A stretch of 64,000 bases of DNA from Streptomyces profundus (lineage in GTDB: Bacteria > Actinomycetota > Actinomycetes > Streptomycetales > Streptomycetaceae). The position numbers were made by a program, and so were the translations under genes. Position 1 is the first letter of the stretch; each line of letters opens with the position of its first letter. The notes under the pieces were generated by a model. It worked only from the letters and a program-made list of their open reading frames with translations. It was not told the DNA's origin and made no database searches. This document shows positions 28,118 to 37,068 of this stretch, in pieces. The stretch spans positions 3,594,501-3,658,500 of the forward strand of contig NZ_CP082362.1 in assembly GCF_020740535.1 (NCBI RefSeq), in the 5' to 3' direction.

Positions 28118-29151
28118 GCGAAGGAGACGTGGCCGATGGCACAGCTCAGCGTCACCACGGGCGACCTGAGCAGGCTGACGACGCTCGTGCGCAGCAGCGA
28201 TCTCGAAGAGACCCAGGAGATCATCAGCCACGCCTACAGCCCGTACCAGCTGGACTGCCTGGGCGATCCGGACGAGTTCTCCGCCTGGTACGCGGAGAGC
28301 GGCTTCCCGGGGATCACCGTCTCCGGGCTGAGCTACGGACGCCGGGGCGGCCGGGCGGAGACCCTGATCCGACCGCAGCCGCTCGGCAGCTACCTGCTGG
28401 TCTGCGAGGTCACCCACGGCCGGGTGACGGTGAGCTCCCCCGGCCGGGAGGAGTACCGGGTGGGCCCGGGCGAGACCTATGTCCTCGACCCCTACCGCGG
28501 CTTCCAGGTGCACTGGTCGCCCGGCGCGCGGATGTTCACGGTGCGGCTCGACCGCGAGGTCGTGGAGCGGGCGGCGGCCGACTCCCTCGGCGTCGACGGG
28601 CCCGTCCGGGCCAGGTTCGCGCTGGGGAAGGCCATCTCACCGCAGGCGGCCCGCAGCTGGTCCACCATCTCGGGCGCGGTACGCCAGGAGGTGCTCGGCG
28701 ACGGCGTCGCCCGCACCAACCCCCTGGTCGCCACCCAGCTCACCCAGGCCACGGCCAGCCTGCTCGTCGCGACCCAGCCACTGATCACCCGGGGCGTCCA
28801 CGCGCGACGCGGCGGCACCGTCTCCCATGCGGCGCTGCGCCGCGCCATGAAGCTGATCGAGGAACACCCCGACCACCCCCACACCCTCACCGACCTGGCC
28901 ACGGCGGCCCGCGTCAGCCCCCGCGCCCTCCAGGAGGCGTTCCGCGCCCATCTGGACACCACCCCCCTCGGCTACCTCCGCGAGGTCCGCCTCCGCCACG
29001 CCCACCAGGACCTCCTGACCGCCGCCAGCGACCGCTCCGCCACCGTCTCCGACATCGCCCACCACTGGGGCTTCTCCAACCTCGGCCGCTTCGCCGCCCA
29101 ATACCGCCAACGCTACGGCCACCCCCCATCCGAAACCCTGACCGGCTGAGG
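28118..29151 (+). repeat. Inverted repeat copy 1 (about 1,034 bp)
   Basis: This segment matches the complement of 49,196-50,229. Translations in several frames on both strands are the same in the two copies, so nucleotide identity must be at or near 100%. Identity starts at GCGAAGGAGACGTGG (28118) and ends just after the araC stop (GGCTGAGG). This copy lacks the terminator found next to copy 2, so it is probably the derived one. Confidence 0.92.
28136..29149 (+). CDS. AraC-family transcriptional regulator, copy 1
   Basis: A 337-aa regulator identical to the gene at 49,198-50,211. Residues about 1-215 form the N-terminal AraC-binding-domain-like region (YRVGPGETYVLDPYRGFQVH). The C-terminal 100 residues contain two HTH motifs (HTLTDLATAARVSPRALQEA; VSDIAHHWGFSNLGRFAAQY, RQRYGHPPSETL). 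GGAGACGTGG precedes ATG 28136, inside the repeat. Upstream sequence differs from copy 2, so regulation of this copy may differ or be lost. It stops 14 bp before the convergent helicase gene. Confidence 0.92.
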   Translation: MAQLSVTTGDLSRLTTLVRSSDLEETQEIISHAYSPYQLDCLGDPDEFSAWYAESGFPGITVSGLSYGRRGGRAETLIRPQPLGSYLLVCEVTHGRVTVSSPGREEYRVGPGETYVLDPYRGFQVHWSPGARMFTVRLDREVVERAAADSLGVDGPVRARFALGKAISPQAARSWSTISGAVRQEVLGDGVARTNPLVATQLTQATASLLVATQPLITRGVHARRGGTVSHAALRRAMKLIEEHPDHPHTLTDLATAARVSPRALQEAFRAHLDTTPLGYLREVRLRHAHQDLLTAASDRSATVSDIAHHWGFSNLGRFAAQYRQRYGHPPSETLTG

Positions 29152-29162
29152 AAGGCGGGGAT

Positions 29163-30263
29163 TCAGAGGACGTGACGGCCCAACAGGGCTTCGGGGACGC
29201 CGGAGACAATGGCGGGCTCCGCCGACCCCCGGTAGGCGAGGTGGAGGTCCTCGCGAGCTCGCGTGCACAGCACGAAGAAGCGCAGTGATGCCTCGACGCC
29301 GGTCGGGTCCTCGGTGTATGCGTCGAGGTCTGGCACGAAGACGCTGTCGAACTCCAGACCCTTCATGCTGGCGGTGCTCACGATCCGGATGGGGCGTGTC
29401 GAGAAGTCGACGGCATTTCGGTACGGATCGGCGCCGACATAAGTCTGGGTGTGTTTCGCCAGTCCGCTTCGGGTGAGCCTGCCCTGCATGTCTCGCACCA
29501 CGTGGGTGGACAGGCAGATGATCCCGATGCTTCGCCACGGATGAGCACTGAAGTACCGAGCGACCCCGGTGACGAGGATCTTCAGGGAGGGAACCTTCAA
29601 GAGCATGGGTGCCCGGCCCGTGCGTTCCGGAAGGGGTGGCTCCGCACGAATCGGGTCGCCGAACTCGTGTGCCAGCATGGCGATTTCCCTGCTGTTTCGC
29701 CGATTGCCGAGAAGCACGAGTGATGCCGTCTCCAGGCCCAGTTCATGGTATATCTCGGAGAGGGTGCTTTCATCTTCTCCGATCCGTTGACTCTCGTCCG
29801 CGAACACGCTGACATCGACTCCGAGGACACGGCACAACTCGTAGAAGCCGACCGGCAATTGTTGTCCCTCATCGATCACCAGGTGTGTGGTGGATCGTAT
29901 CCGCCCCAGGATGCAATCCCGTTGGATTGCGATCCAATCGTAGCTCCACCCTTCCTCGTCGGTTTGCGGAGGGTCGCACCGGAAATGCCTGTCCCAGAAG
30001 GCCCTCATCCATCGATGGTAAGTGGTCACCTTGAGCGCCTCGGTGAGACCGGGTGCCAGCTGCGCAAGGTACTGATGGAGCAGGTTGGAATGTGTCAGAA
30101 GGACGACCTCGCGGCCGGCGGTCGCGATCGACCACGCGCGGTACAGGGCCATGACTGTCTTCCCGCTGCCGGCGGACCCGGTGATGACGTGACTGCCGTC
30201 GAAGGGCAGGTCGAGGACCGCCTGCTGCTCGCCTCCCAGGTCGAGAAGAGACGGGACCTTCAT
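29163..30263 (-). CDS. SF1 (UvrD/Rep-like) helicase-type ATPase of the DISARM-like operon
   Basis: A short 366-aa superfamily 1 ATPase with Walker A GSAGSGKT (29-36), Walker B HLVIDEGQQL (about 127-136), LLGNRRNSREI, motif V-like STASMKGLEFDSVFV and motif VI-like FVLCTRAREDLHLAYRG. It lacks the 1B/2B insertions of full UvrD, like the small SF1 proteins found in defence loci. ATG 30263 overlaps the stop of the DrmB-like gene (ATGA), so it is the last gene of a four-gene coupled operon. It occupies the position where DISARM loci often carry the phospholipase-D gene drmC. Confidence 0.82.
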   Translation of the reverse strand: MKVPSLLDLGGEQQAVLDLPFDGSHVITGSAGSGKTVMALYRAWSIATAGREVVLLTHSNLLHQYLAQLAPGLTEALKVTTYHRWMRAFWDRHFRCDPPQTDEEGWSYDWIAIQRDCILGRIRSTTHLVIDEGQQLPVGFYELCRVLGVDVSVFADESQRIGEDESTLSEIYHELGLETASLVLLGNRRNSREIAMLAHEFGDPIRAEPPLPERTGRAPMLLKVPSLKILVTGVARYFSAHPWRSIGIICLSTHVVRDMQGRLTRSGLAKHTQTYVGADPYRNAVDFSTRPIRIVSTASMKGLEFDSVFVPDLDAYTEDPTGVEASLRFFVLCTRAREDLHLAYRGSAEPAIVSGVPEALLGRHVL

Positions 30264-32143
30264 GAGATATCGACGACTTCGGCCGATTCCTCGAGTGCAG
30301 CTTGAACGACGTCTCGGAAAAATCCCGGCACCTCACCGTCGCCAATCAGCAGGGTTCTGTCCAGGAGGGAATTGCCGATTTCGCAGCATGTCTCGGGCAG
30401 CAGGGTACAGGCATGGCAGGCAGCCCGGTTGAGGTTGGCCAGAGACCTGCCGGCCGAGTCGGCACACAACGGGTCCTGGGAACACCACTGCGCCGATTCG
30501 AGCAGCCGGATCAATGTCTCGGCGAGGTACGGCGGTCGCCCTTGGCGAGCCAGCCCACCAAGTGTTCCCTCCGAATCGCCTGCGGCTGTGTAGACGAACA
30601 CACCGGCCTGCGGGGGAAGTTCGCTCCCGGGAAGGTGGCTTCGGGCGTAGACACGCTCCCTCAACGAGGCGGCGTTGTACCCACTGTCGTAGGAGAGCTG
30701 CCGGATGAAGTGGTGGGCCAGGGTGTGCAGCATCACGAATCGCGGGAGAAGCTCCGGACCCGACTTGTCCCTCAGGTGATCGGCCCTGAAGGAAGCGTCG
30801 AGGTTGTGTTCGATCCGCCGCGTCCAACTGCGAACCGGCTCCTGCGCCTCCCAGGCACTCAGGCGTTCCTCGTCCACGGCGATGAAGATTCCTTCGCCGT
30901 AGGCCTCCACCGCGGGGAGCCATCTCGCTCGCCCCGCCGTGTTGACGGACACGATGCGCCCGCCCCCGTCATCGTCGCCGTCGCCCGAACTGGGCTCGTA
31001 CCGCGAGAACCCTTCGAGCGCACGGACCTCGCGTACCCGGTCAGCGACGACCACCGCGGAGATCGCAGCATCCAACTCCTGCTCCGAGCGCATGTCCGAG
31101 GCAAGGAGTCGGAGTTCCGTCCGATGCACGGCGAAGTTGTCGGAATCGGCAACGGACTCCGGGGCGGAGAACGCGGCCCACTCGGCCACACTGAGGTCGT
31201 CGTCAACTGCGGAAGGAATCGCAGCCGAGCCGTCCGCGTACCGCCGGCGCAACGCGTCCACGAAGTTCTCGGAAACACCACATCGTTTGGCGATCAGATC
31301 CCTCAGATCCTCGGATGCAGGACCGTCGTCCTCACTGGTGAGAACCGGCCACAATCGATCGTCGACAACCCTCTGCACCCGCTCGTCATTGAGAGCGAAC
31401 TCGGCGGGAGCTGGGATATCGATTGCGGAGTGAGTGATCGGAAAATACACATTTGAGGCACCCCGTTGGACCGCTCGTGCTGTTTCTTCACATGCGGCGT
31501 CGTCGGCATCCGTCTGCCAGGGATGAGTCCCGGCGCATCGCAACCCTATCTGTTTGAGAATATTCTTCTGACTGATCCCTTCCAAGCTGCGTCCGGCTCT
31601 GCATGAAACGCAGACTACGCGTAGGGCGTCAAGACCGAAGGATTCGGTGGTGGCGGCGAACCGGAGCCGACGAAGCTGACATTGCCGTTGCTCGTGACTG
31701 TCGCTCCTCGAATGAGCCCACCGTTTCCAGTCGATGTCGGCCATATGACCTGCCGCGCAGATCTGAATGAAACGCATCGGCGCGAGCTGCGGCTTGCCCG
31801 GACAACGCCCGCAGGTCGGTTGCGTGTCCCTGACTTCCAGCTCGGAACGCCAAAGAAACATCTCTCTGCACTGCGGACAGAAGAGCCACTTGGGGAATCG
31901 CACGTACACAGGACCGCTGCGAGCCGTGAAAGCGGCTTTTCCTGAAGGGATGACGGGAGGCGAACGGAATCCCTCTACCTTCAGCTTCCTGGCGAGCCTC
32001 GGTGACTCCACCCCTGTGGCTCGCAGCGCCCAACTGCGGATATCGGCGGCCACGAACGATTCGCCCCGCAGGTCGAGAATCCCACCGACACCGAAAGGAA
32101 CGATGGTCTGTGCCCTGCGCACCTTGCGCCGAGTGTCCCTCAT
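30260..32143 (-). CDS. DrmB-like DUF1998 protein
   Basis: A 627-aa protein with the DrmB start pattern RRKVRRAQTIVPFGVGGILD, zinc-type Cys clusters (CPQCREMF, CGRC, CVSC), and a C-terminal DUF1998 region (LLPRFVMLHTLAHHFIRQLS, YDSGYNAASLRERVY; CHACTLLPETCCEIGN). In DISARM, DrmB pairs with helicase DrmA on DNA. ATG 32143 is chosen: AGAGGAG lies 10 nt upstream and the gap to the drmA stop is 5 bp; ATG 32176 would overlap drmA by 28 bp. Codon use is less GC-biased than in the core genes, suggesting acquisition. Confidence 0.83.
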   Translation of the reverse strand: MRDTRRKVRRAQTIVPFGVGGILDLRGESFVAADIRSWALRATGVESPRLARKLKVEGFRSPPVIPSGKAAFTARSGPVYVRFPKWLFCPQCREMFLWRSELEVRDTQPTCGRCPGKPQLAPMRFIQICAAGHMADIDWKRWAHSRSDSHEQRQCQLRRLRFAATTESFGLDALRVVCVSCRAGRSLEGISQKNILKQIGLRCAGTHPWQTDADDAACEETARAVQRGASNVYFPITHSAIDIPAPAEFALNDERVQRVVDDRLWPVLTSEDDGPASEDLRDLIAKRCGVSENFVDALRRRYADGSAAIPSAVDDDLSVAEWAAFSAPESVADSDNFAVHRTELRLLASDMRSEQELDAAISAVVVADRVREVRALEGFSRYEPSSGDGDDDGGGRIVSVNTAGRARWLPAVEAYGEGIFIAVDEERLSAWEAQEPVRSWTRRIEHNLDASFRADHLRDKSGPELLPRFVMLHTLAHHFIRQLSYDSGYNAASLRERVYARSHLPGSELPPQAGVFVYTAAGDSEGTLGGLARQGRPPYLAETLIRLLESAQWCSQDPLCADSAGRSLANLNRAACHACTLLPETCCEIGNSLLDRTLLIGDGEVPGFFRDVVQAALEESAEVVDIS

Positions 32144-32148
32144 GGCGA

Positions 32149-35100
32149 TCAGACTCCTCTCACATCGATCAGACACTCTCGATCGACATTGCGCATCGAC
32201 TGCGGTGTCTCCCAGAGGCCGCCCTGCTTGCCGAAATCGACGAGGAGCGAACTGTGCTGCCGCCCCTGAGGCTGGTAATAGAGACGTGAACCGTCTCCGC
32301 GCGCGATCTCGGCCTCCTGCTGCCAGGCTTCGATCAGCGTTTCAAGACACACCGCAGCGGCATCGGCCTCCTCTGGATCTGCCCGGCGCACATGATCCAC
32401 CACAAGATCTCGAATTCGAACGACGTCGTCCGGATGATCGAGAATGTCCCCGGCCTTGTTCTCTGCCCGGAGACCGATGCCGTGCCGCACCAGGATGGTG
32501 AGCACCGCATGTAGGGCCCTCTTACGGGCGGGCACGGACCACGGCGTGACACTGGTGGGTTCCACGTGTCGGTAGAGCGAGCGGTGGTACACGCCGAAGG
32601 ACTCGTAGTGGGAGCGGTCGCGAGGCTTGGTCGAACGGAACATGGTGACGATCAACCCAGGCACTCCGCTCCGGCCCACGCGGCTGGTGGCCTGGATGTA
32701 CTCCGATGTCGTCTTGGGCTGACCGTTCATGAGCATGAGGCCCAGGCGTGCCACGTCGACACCGACCGACAGCATGTTGGTCGTGGCGAGGAACGAAACA
32801 CCGTCCCGGTCGTCGAACCGCTTTCCCAAGCGCTCAAGGAGTCGTGGTTGGGCGGATCGCGAAATGTTGCTGGTGAGCTCCACCACCGATTCGTCGCTCA
32901 ACTTGCGACGCCGGGAATCGTCCTGAGTCAGGTGCTCAAGGCGTGCGGGAATGTCGTCCCTGGCGATGGTGACGGTCCGACCGAGCTCCCGCAGGCTGTT
33001 GTGGTAGGCGACCGTTGTCCAGTACGAGTCGCGGACCTCGTCGTCACCTATCTCCTCCGACGCCTGCAACGCGGCGGCACCTACATGAACAGTGGCAGTC
33101 GACGCTGTATGTCCCTGCGCCATGACACCCACGTAGAGACGTCCGGGCCGCTCCTTGTCGGGCGCGGCGAAATAGGAGTCGCCAGCCTTGATTCCGGCCG
33201 GGGGGAACAACTGGGCGGGGCGACCGTAGATGCCGCGGATCTGCTCCTGCGAACGTCTGATCGTCGCCGTCGACGCGATGACCTTCGGCACCGTACCACC
33301 CCATGAACACAACTCGAGAACAGCCGCCTCGTAGAGGCCCACCATGGTCCCCAGCGGGCCGGCCAACAGGTGCAGCTCGTCCTGGATCAGCAGGGAAGGC
33401 GCACGCCTCCCCGATCCGCCGAACAGGCTTCCCGCCTTCGGCTCCCATGCCAGCCTCGCGAACTTGTCCACAGTGCCGAGAAGAAACGTCGGGGGCTCGC
33501 TGTAGATCTGCTCGTCGACAACCGACACCGGAAGGATTTCGTGGAACGCACAGGTGCTGCGGGGACAAAAGAACGAGGTGCTGACGCCGTCCGCGCGGAT
33601 TCCGAAGTCGCGGTCCCGGCCATGCCGTTCCGGAACGATCTCGGTACCGCACCAAGGGCAGCGCTCCAACAGGAAGCGGCCATCGGGTGGGCTCAGCTGC
33701 TTCAGTTCGGCGAGCTTCTCCTGCGCGGTCGCGATTCTGTTCGGGGTCGTGTCCTGGCCCACCCAGAGCCCGATGGTGATGGGCTCCTCTCCCAGCTCGT
33801 GGGAGACCGGAATGTCATGACCTCTCCTGATGTGCTCCAGAGCACAGACAGCTGTCGCCGTGCGCTGGAACTGCTGGGTGGTCAGCAGACTCAGGGTGTA
33901 TCGGCTCAGCACCGCGGTGCCGCCCCCCGCGGCGCCGAACCGCAGTCGACGCCATAGGATCTCGAAGCAGGCGGTGAGGAGGTACGCCTCCGTCTTACCC
34001 CCGCCGGTGGGGAACCAGATGAGATCGACGGTCTTCCGGTCCTCGTGCTGAGGGTTCATCAACCCCTCGACCACGAGCAGGAAATAGGCGAGCTGGAAAG
34101 GATGCCAGGCATAGGCATCGCTGGGCTCACCCGGTTCGAGGGCCGGGGCCCGCCTGCTGCGCCGAGTTCCTGCGAACTCCGATCCGCTGTGGAGCATCTG
34201 GAGAGCCATGGCTCTGTTGGCAAGGCGAAAGGCCTCACGTGCCTTTTCCCCGCCGGGGGTGGGCGCGGTGAGTGCCTCCACCCCCGATGTCATACGGTCG
34301 ACCGCGGTCCTGATGCGCCCGAGGATGCGCCCGGCGGGTGCGCCGGCCCAGGAGCCCAGGTCGCTTGCGGCCGAGCACTGGGCTTCGAACCAGTCGCGAT
34401 AGCCGTTCACGAAGGAGTGCAATTCAGCCTGCAGCTCGCCCACCGGCCGGCCCGCGCGGGACAGGTGTGCCAGCTTGAGGACCGGCAGGTCGATGGGCCC
34501 ACCCGGCTTGATGCGTTCCACCACCTGTTGGGGCATCACCTCGGCCCGCACGGAGTTGACCCGCTCGAAGTCGTGGTCCCACTCGACGGCACAGCCGTGC
34601 CCCACCGCTCTGGTCACGATATGCCGGTACTGGACGCGGAGTTCCTGCTCCTCCTCGTCACGGCTGCTGAGACGGGTGCTTGGATACTCGAGAATCGTGC
34701 CGTCGACGGTCGATGCGCTCAGCTCGACCTGGAAAAGCATCAGATCTCGGTCCTTGTGCGCGCTCTCGTCCTCCCGGTGCTTGTTCGAAAGCACGCATGT
34801 GACGAGGTGACCGCTGCCGAGAGGACGCCACCGAACGTGAAGGCTCCCGTGTCCGTCCAACACGGACAGCGCATCCCCCAGCTCCACGGTGACGGTCTCC
34901 GTCGTGACGAGTCGCGGCTGCCGCCGCCAGCTGCGCCGACCTCCTTCGCGGTGCGTCACGTATCGGGAGGCTGCGCAGCAGACCTCGATCTGCCGTGCGT
35001 TGGTGAAGAAGGAGAAGCCGAGCGACGACGGGAGCCACGCATTCGCCTCCGCCACCGGATCGTCGGCGAAGCTGTCCTCGTCCCCGTTTCCGGGCGTCGC

Positions 35101-35304
35101 TCCCTGCGAATCCTGGCCGCCGTCGTCGCCCATGTGCTCCAGAGTGGAGGGGCCGCGCGGATACAACGTGCCCATCAGATAACGCCGGTCCGGGGGGTCG
35201 ACGAGAACTTCGTCCTCCGCCTGGGCCGGGCCGACCAACTGCCGGCGGAGGTACTGCACAAACTCCGTTCGATGCCGATCGAGTCGTGGTTCGAGCTCGT
35301 TCAA
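32149..35304 (-). CDS. DrmA-like SF2 helicase
   Basis: A 1051-aa helicase-related protein. The N-terminus (VQYLRRQLVGPAQAEDEVLV, RRYLMGTLYPRG) fits DrmA. Motif I is WFPTGGGKTEAYLL (GGGKT about 434-438), a zinc ribbon is CPWCG...FFCPRSTC (about 549-585), a DELH box is at about 642-645 (LLIQDELHLLAG), motif III is IASTATIRRS and motif VI is QATSRVGRSG. TTG 35304 is chosen: it overlaps the upstream stop as TTGA and has GGGAGGGG 8 nt before it. An in-frame start at 35385 would overlap the upstream gene by 85 bp. DrmA is the DNA-translocating core of DISARM. Confidence 0.84.
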   Translation of the reverse strand: MNELEPRLDRHRTEFVQYLRRQLVGPAQAEDEVLVDPPDRRYLMGTLYPRGPSTLEHMGDDGGQDSQGATPGNGDEDSFADDPVAEANAWLPSSLGFSFFTNARQIEVCCAASRYVTHREGGRRSWRRQPRLVTTETVTVELGDALSVLDGHGSLHVRWRPLGSGHLVTCVLSNKHREDESAHKDRDLMLFQVELSASTVDGTILEYPSTRLSSRDEEEQELRVQYRHIVTRAVGHGCAVEWDHDFERVNSVRAEVMPQQVVERIKPGGPIDLPVLKLAHLSRAGRPVGELQAELHSFVNGYRDWFEAQCSAASDLGSWAGAPAGRILGRIRTAVDRMTSGVEALTAPTPGGEKAREAFRLANRAMALQMLHSGSEFAGTRRSRRAPALEPGEPSDAYAWHPFQLAYFLLVVEGLMNPQHEDRKTVDLIWFPTGGGKTEAYLLTACFEILWRRLRFGAAGGGTAVLSRYTLSLLTTQQFQRTATAVCALEHIRRGHDIPVSHELGEEPITIGLWVGQDTTPNRIATAQEKLAELKQLSPPDGRFLLERCPWCGTEIVPERHGRDRDFGIRADGVSTSFFCPRSTCAFHEILPVSVVDEQIYSEPPTFLLGTVDKFARLAWEPKAGSLFGGSGRRAPSLLIQDELHLLAGPLGTMVGLYEAAVLELCSWGGTVPKVIASTATIRRSQEQIRGIYGRPAQLFPPAGIKAGDSYFAAPDKERPGRLYVGVMAQGHTASTATVHVGAAALQASEEIGDDEVRDSYWTTVAYHNSLRELGRTVTIARDDIPARLEHLTQDDSRRRKLSDESVVELTSNISRSAQPRLLERLGKRFDDRDGVSFLATTNMLSVGVDVARLGLMLMNGQPKTTSEYIQATSRVGRSGVPGLIVTMFRSTKPRDRSHYESFGVYHRSLYRHVEPTSVTPWSVPARKRALHAVLTILVRHGIGLRAENKAGDILDHPDDVVRIRDLVVDHVRRADPEEADAAAVCLETLIEAWQQEAEIARGDGSRLYYQPQGRQHSSLLVDFGKQGGLWETPQSMRNVDRECLIDVRGV

Positions 35305-36920
35305 CTGCGACGCCCCTCCCGTGTCATTGCAGAGACTCCCAGGTTCCTCAATATCCGTCGTGTGCCCGGCCGGCAGGCGACCCACAGCTGGGCGCGCGCT
35401 CTGGTCCAGGCCACGTAGAGCGCATCGAGGCGCCCCTGAAGATGCTCGGGTCCGAGGTCCGTCAGGCAGATCACCTGGCTCTCGTGGCCCTTGAAGTCCG
35501 AAATCGACGACCAGGTGAGACGCTGCTTGGACCGGTCGGTCCCCACCACATCGGTGAAGCGCTCGATCCTGGATGCGCGCTGCGAGAGGGCGGCCGAGCT
35601 CGTGGTCCAGTCCCCGGAGGCGGACAGCAACACGATGTCCCGCAACGGGATTCCCTGGCCCACCAGTTCATGCACATAGCTGTCGAGCTGAGCTGCTTCC
35701 TCCGCAGGAGTGGCCACCTCGACGTACCGCGCCGGTTCGCCCTCGCCCGCGGAGGCAACGCCCAGGTCGGCCCCCGTGTACAGGCGGACCTGCGTGACGA
35801 TCTGCGCGGTGTTGCGACAGTTGCGCTTCATGGGCCCGTACACGAAGCCCAAACTACGCAGGTAGCCCCATGCCTCATCGTCGTAGGTATTCGGGGCGAG
35901 CACCTGATTGTTCTGGTCCAGCATGAAGATCCAGCTGCCGCCGTCAAGACCACCTGCTACCAGTTCGTCCAGCATGTTGAGGCTGTCGAACGTCATCAGG
36001 TCCTGAGCCTCGTCCACGATCAACTGGTCGAAGGTGCGGCGGCCCACCACCTCGTCCAACCGGTCGAAAGGCAGAACGGTGATCCCTTCACCGGAGAGGA
36101 GCCGATCCATATGGGCGGCCAGCGTGACACTCGAACACGTGAACAGAACACTGCCGTTGGCGGACTTCCGGCGAGCGGCTTCGGCCGCCAGGAACGTCTT
36201 GCCCGTGCCGGCTCCTCCCGTCCAGACAAGTCGCGCGTTGGTCTCCAACTCGTCGAGCCTGTCGAGCTGCTCATTGGTGAGCCGTTCGAAGGTCACCTCG
36301 AGATGTGACAGCCGGGCGCGGAGGTTGGGCACGAGATCGAAGTCCGGGCGGACGGCCTGCAGCACCTTCTCGCGCAGCGAGGCAGAGACAGGGGTATCGG
36401 CCCACCTGTTGCGTTTCAGCCAGAATCGAGTGGTTCGTTCGATTCCCTTGGAGAGCCCGCGTCCACCGTCGTAGGCGCTGGCACCCAGATACTGTTCGGG
36501 CTCGAACTCGGTTGTGCGCGGTATATCCACATCCGTGGTGATCACGAGATAGCCGCTGGGGACGCCATGGTCTCGCAGGTTGCCGATTCGATCACCGATC
36601 ATCCGATCGAACTCGTGCATGCCGCCGCTCGCCTGCGCGAACGGGCTCTCGCTCGGCCCTCTTTCCCGGCCGGACGGGCCGTAGTACCACTTCCCGTCGC
36701 AGTGCACGACCCGACCGCCCTTGACCTCGATGAAGAGCAGGAGATCGGGCATGATGACAACGAAATCGATCTCGCCGACACGCTTCCTCTCGTGCTTGGG
36801 GAGATGAACGGCGTGCAGGGCGACGCTCCGGGTGTCGGGCATCTCCTTGAGTGCAGTGAACACACTGCGCTCCGCCCGGCTCTTGGTACTGCTCGAGATC
36901 TCACTCGGAATGATCCGCAT
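35301..36920 (-). CDS. NERD-domain nuclease fused to SF1 helicase
   Basis: A 539-aa protein. Residues about 10-135 are a NERD domain with nuclease-type residues (GEIDFVV, LLLFIEVKGG: Asp52, Glu65, Lys67). An SF1 helicase follows, with TNEQLDRLDEL, Walker A GGAGTGKT (235-242), Walker B LIVDEAQDLM (300-309), RNCRNT, SISDFKGHESQVICLTDL and YVAWTRARAQLWVA. It is the first gene of the minus-strand operon; ATG 36920 follows GGGGAGGGTGG. NERD-helicase fusions recur in defence islands, and a DNA-processing role for the DISARM-like complex is inferred. Confidence 0.85.
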   Translation of the reverse strand: MRIIPSEISSSTKSRAERSVFTALKEMPDTRSVALHAVHLPKHERKRVGEIDFVVIMPDLLLFIEVKGGRVVHCDGKWYYGPSGRERGPSESPFAQASGGMHEFDRMIGDRIGNLRDHGVPSGYLVITTDVDIPRTTEFEPEQYLGASAYDGGRGLSKGIERTTRFWLKRNRWADTPVSASLREKVLQAVRPDFDLVPNLRARLSHLEVTFERLTNEQLDRLDELETNARLVWTGGAGTGKTFLAAEAARRKSANGSVLFTCSSVTLAAHMDRLLSGEGITVLPFDRLDEVVGRRTFDQLIVDEAQDLMTFDSLNMLDELVAGGLDGGSWIFMLDQNNQVLAPNTYDDEAWGYLRSLGFVYGPMKRNCRNTAQIVTQVRLYTGADLGVASAGEGEPARYVEVATPAEEAAQLDSYVHELVGQGIPLRDIVLLSASGDWTTSSAALSQRASRIERFTDVVGTDRSKQRLTWSSISDFKGHESQVICLTDLGPEHLQGRLDALYVAWTRARAQLWVACRPGTRRILRNLGVSAMTREGRRS

Positions 36921-37068
36921 CCACCCTCCCCATGGTCACACCGACACGGCCTCAACATACCTAGTGACGGCCCCTCGGAGCACAGCCTCTGGCGAGAACT
37001 GCTGGCAGCACCGGCCGATGAGTGATGGACTACGACGAACAGGGACGAGGTGTGGGCGCGGGGGCGAG
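36921..37068. promoter_or_regulatory. Divergent control region between the two island operons
   Basis: 148 bp separate the NERD-helicase ATG and the sigma-ATPase ATG. On the minus strand CACTAGGTATGTT (around 36,956-36,968) could provide a -10 element, and GGGGAGGGTGG is the ribosome site for 36920. On the plus strand GGGGGCGAG precedes ATG 37069. The sigma moiety of the plus gene would be a natural regulator of this region (inference). Confidence 0.4.

Noticed and set aside
36832..37068. Upstream extension of the sigma-ATPase frame
   Set aside because: The extra residues overlap the divergent NERD-helicase start, lack family-like sequence, and a good ribosome site precedes ATG 37069.
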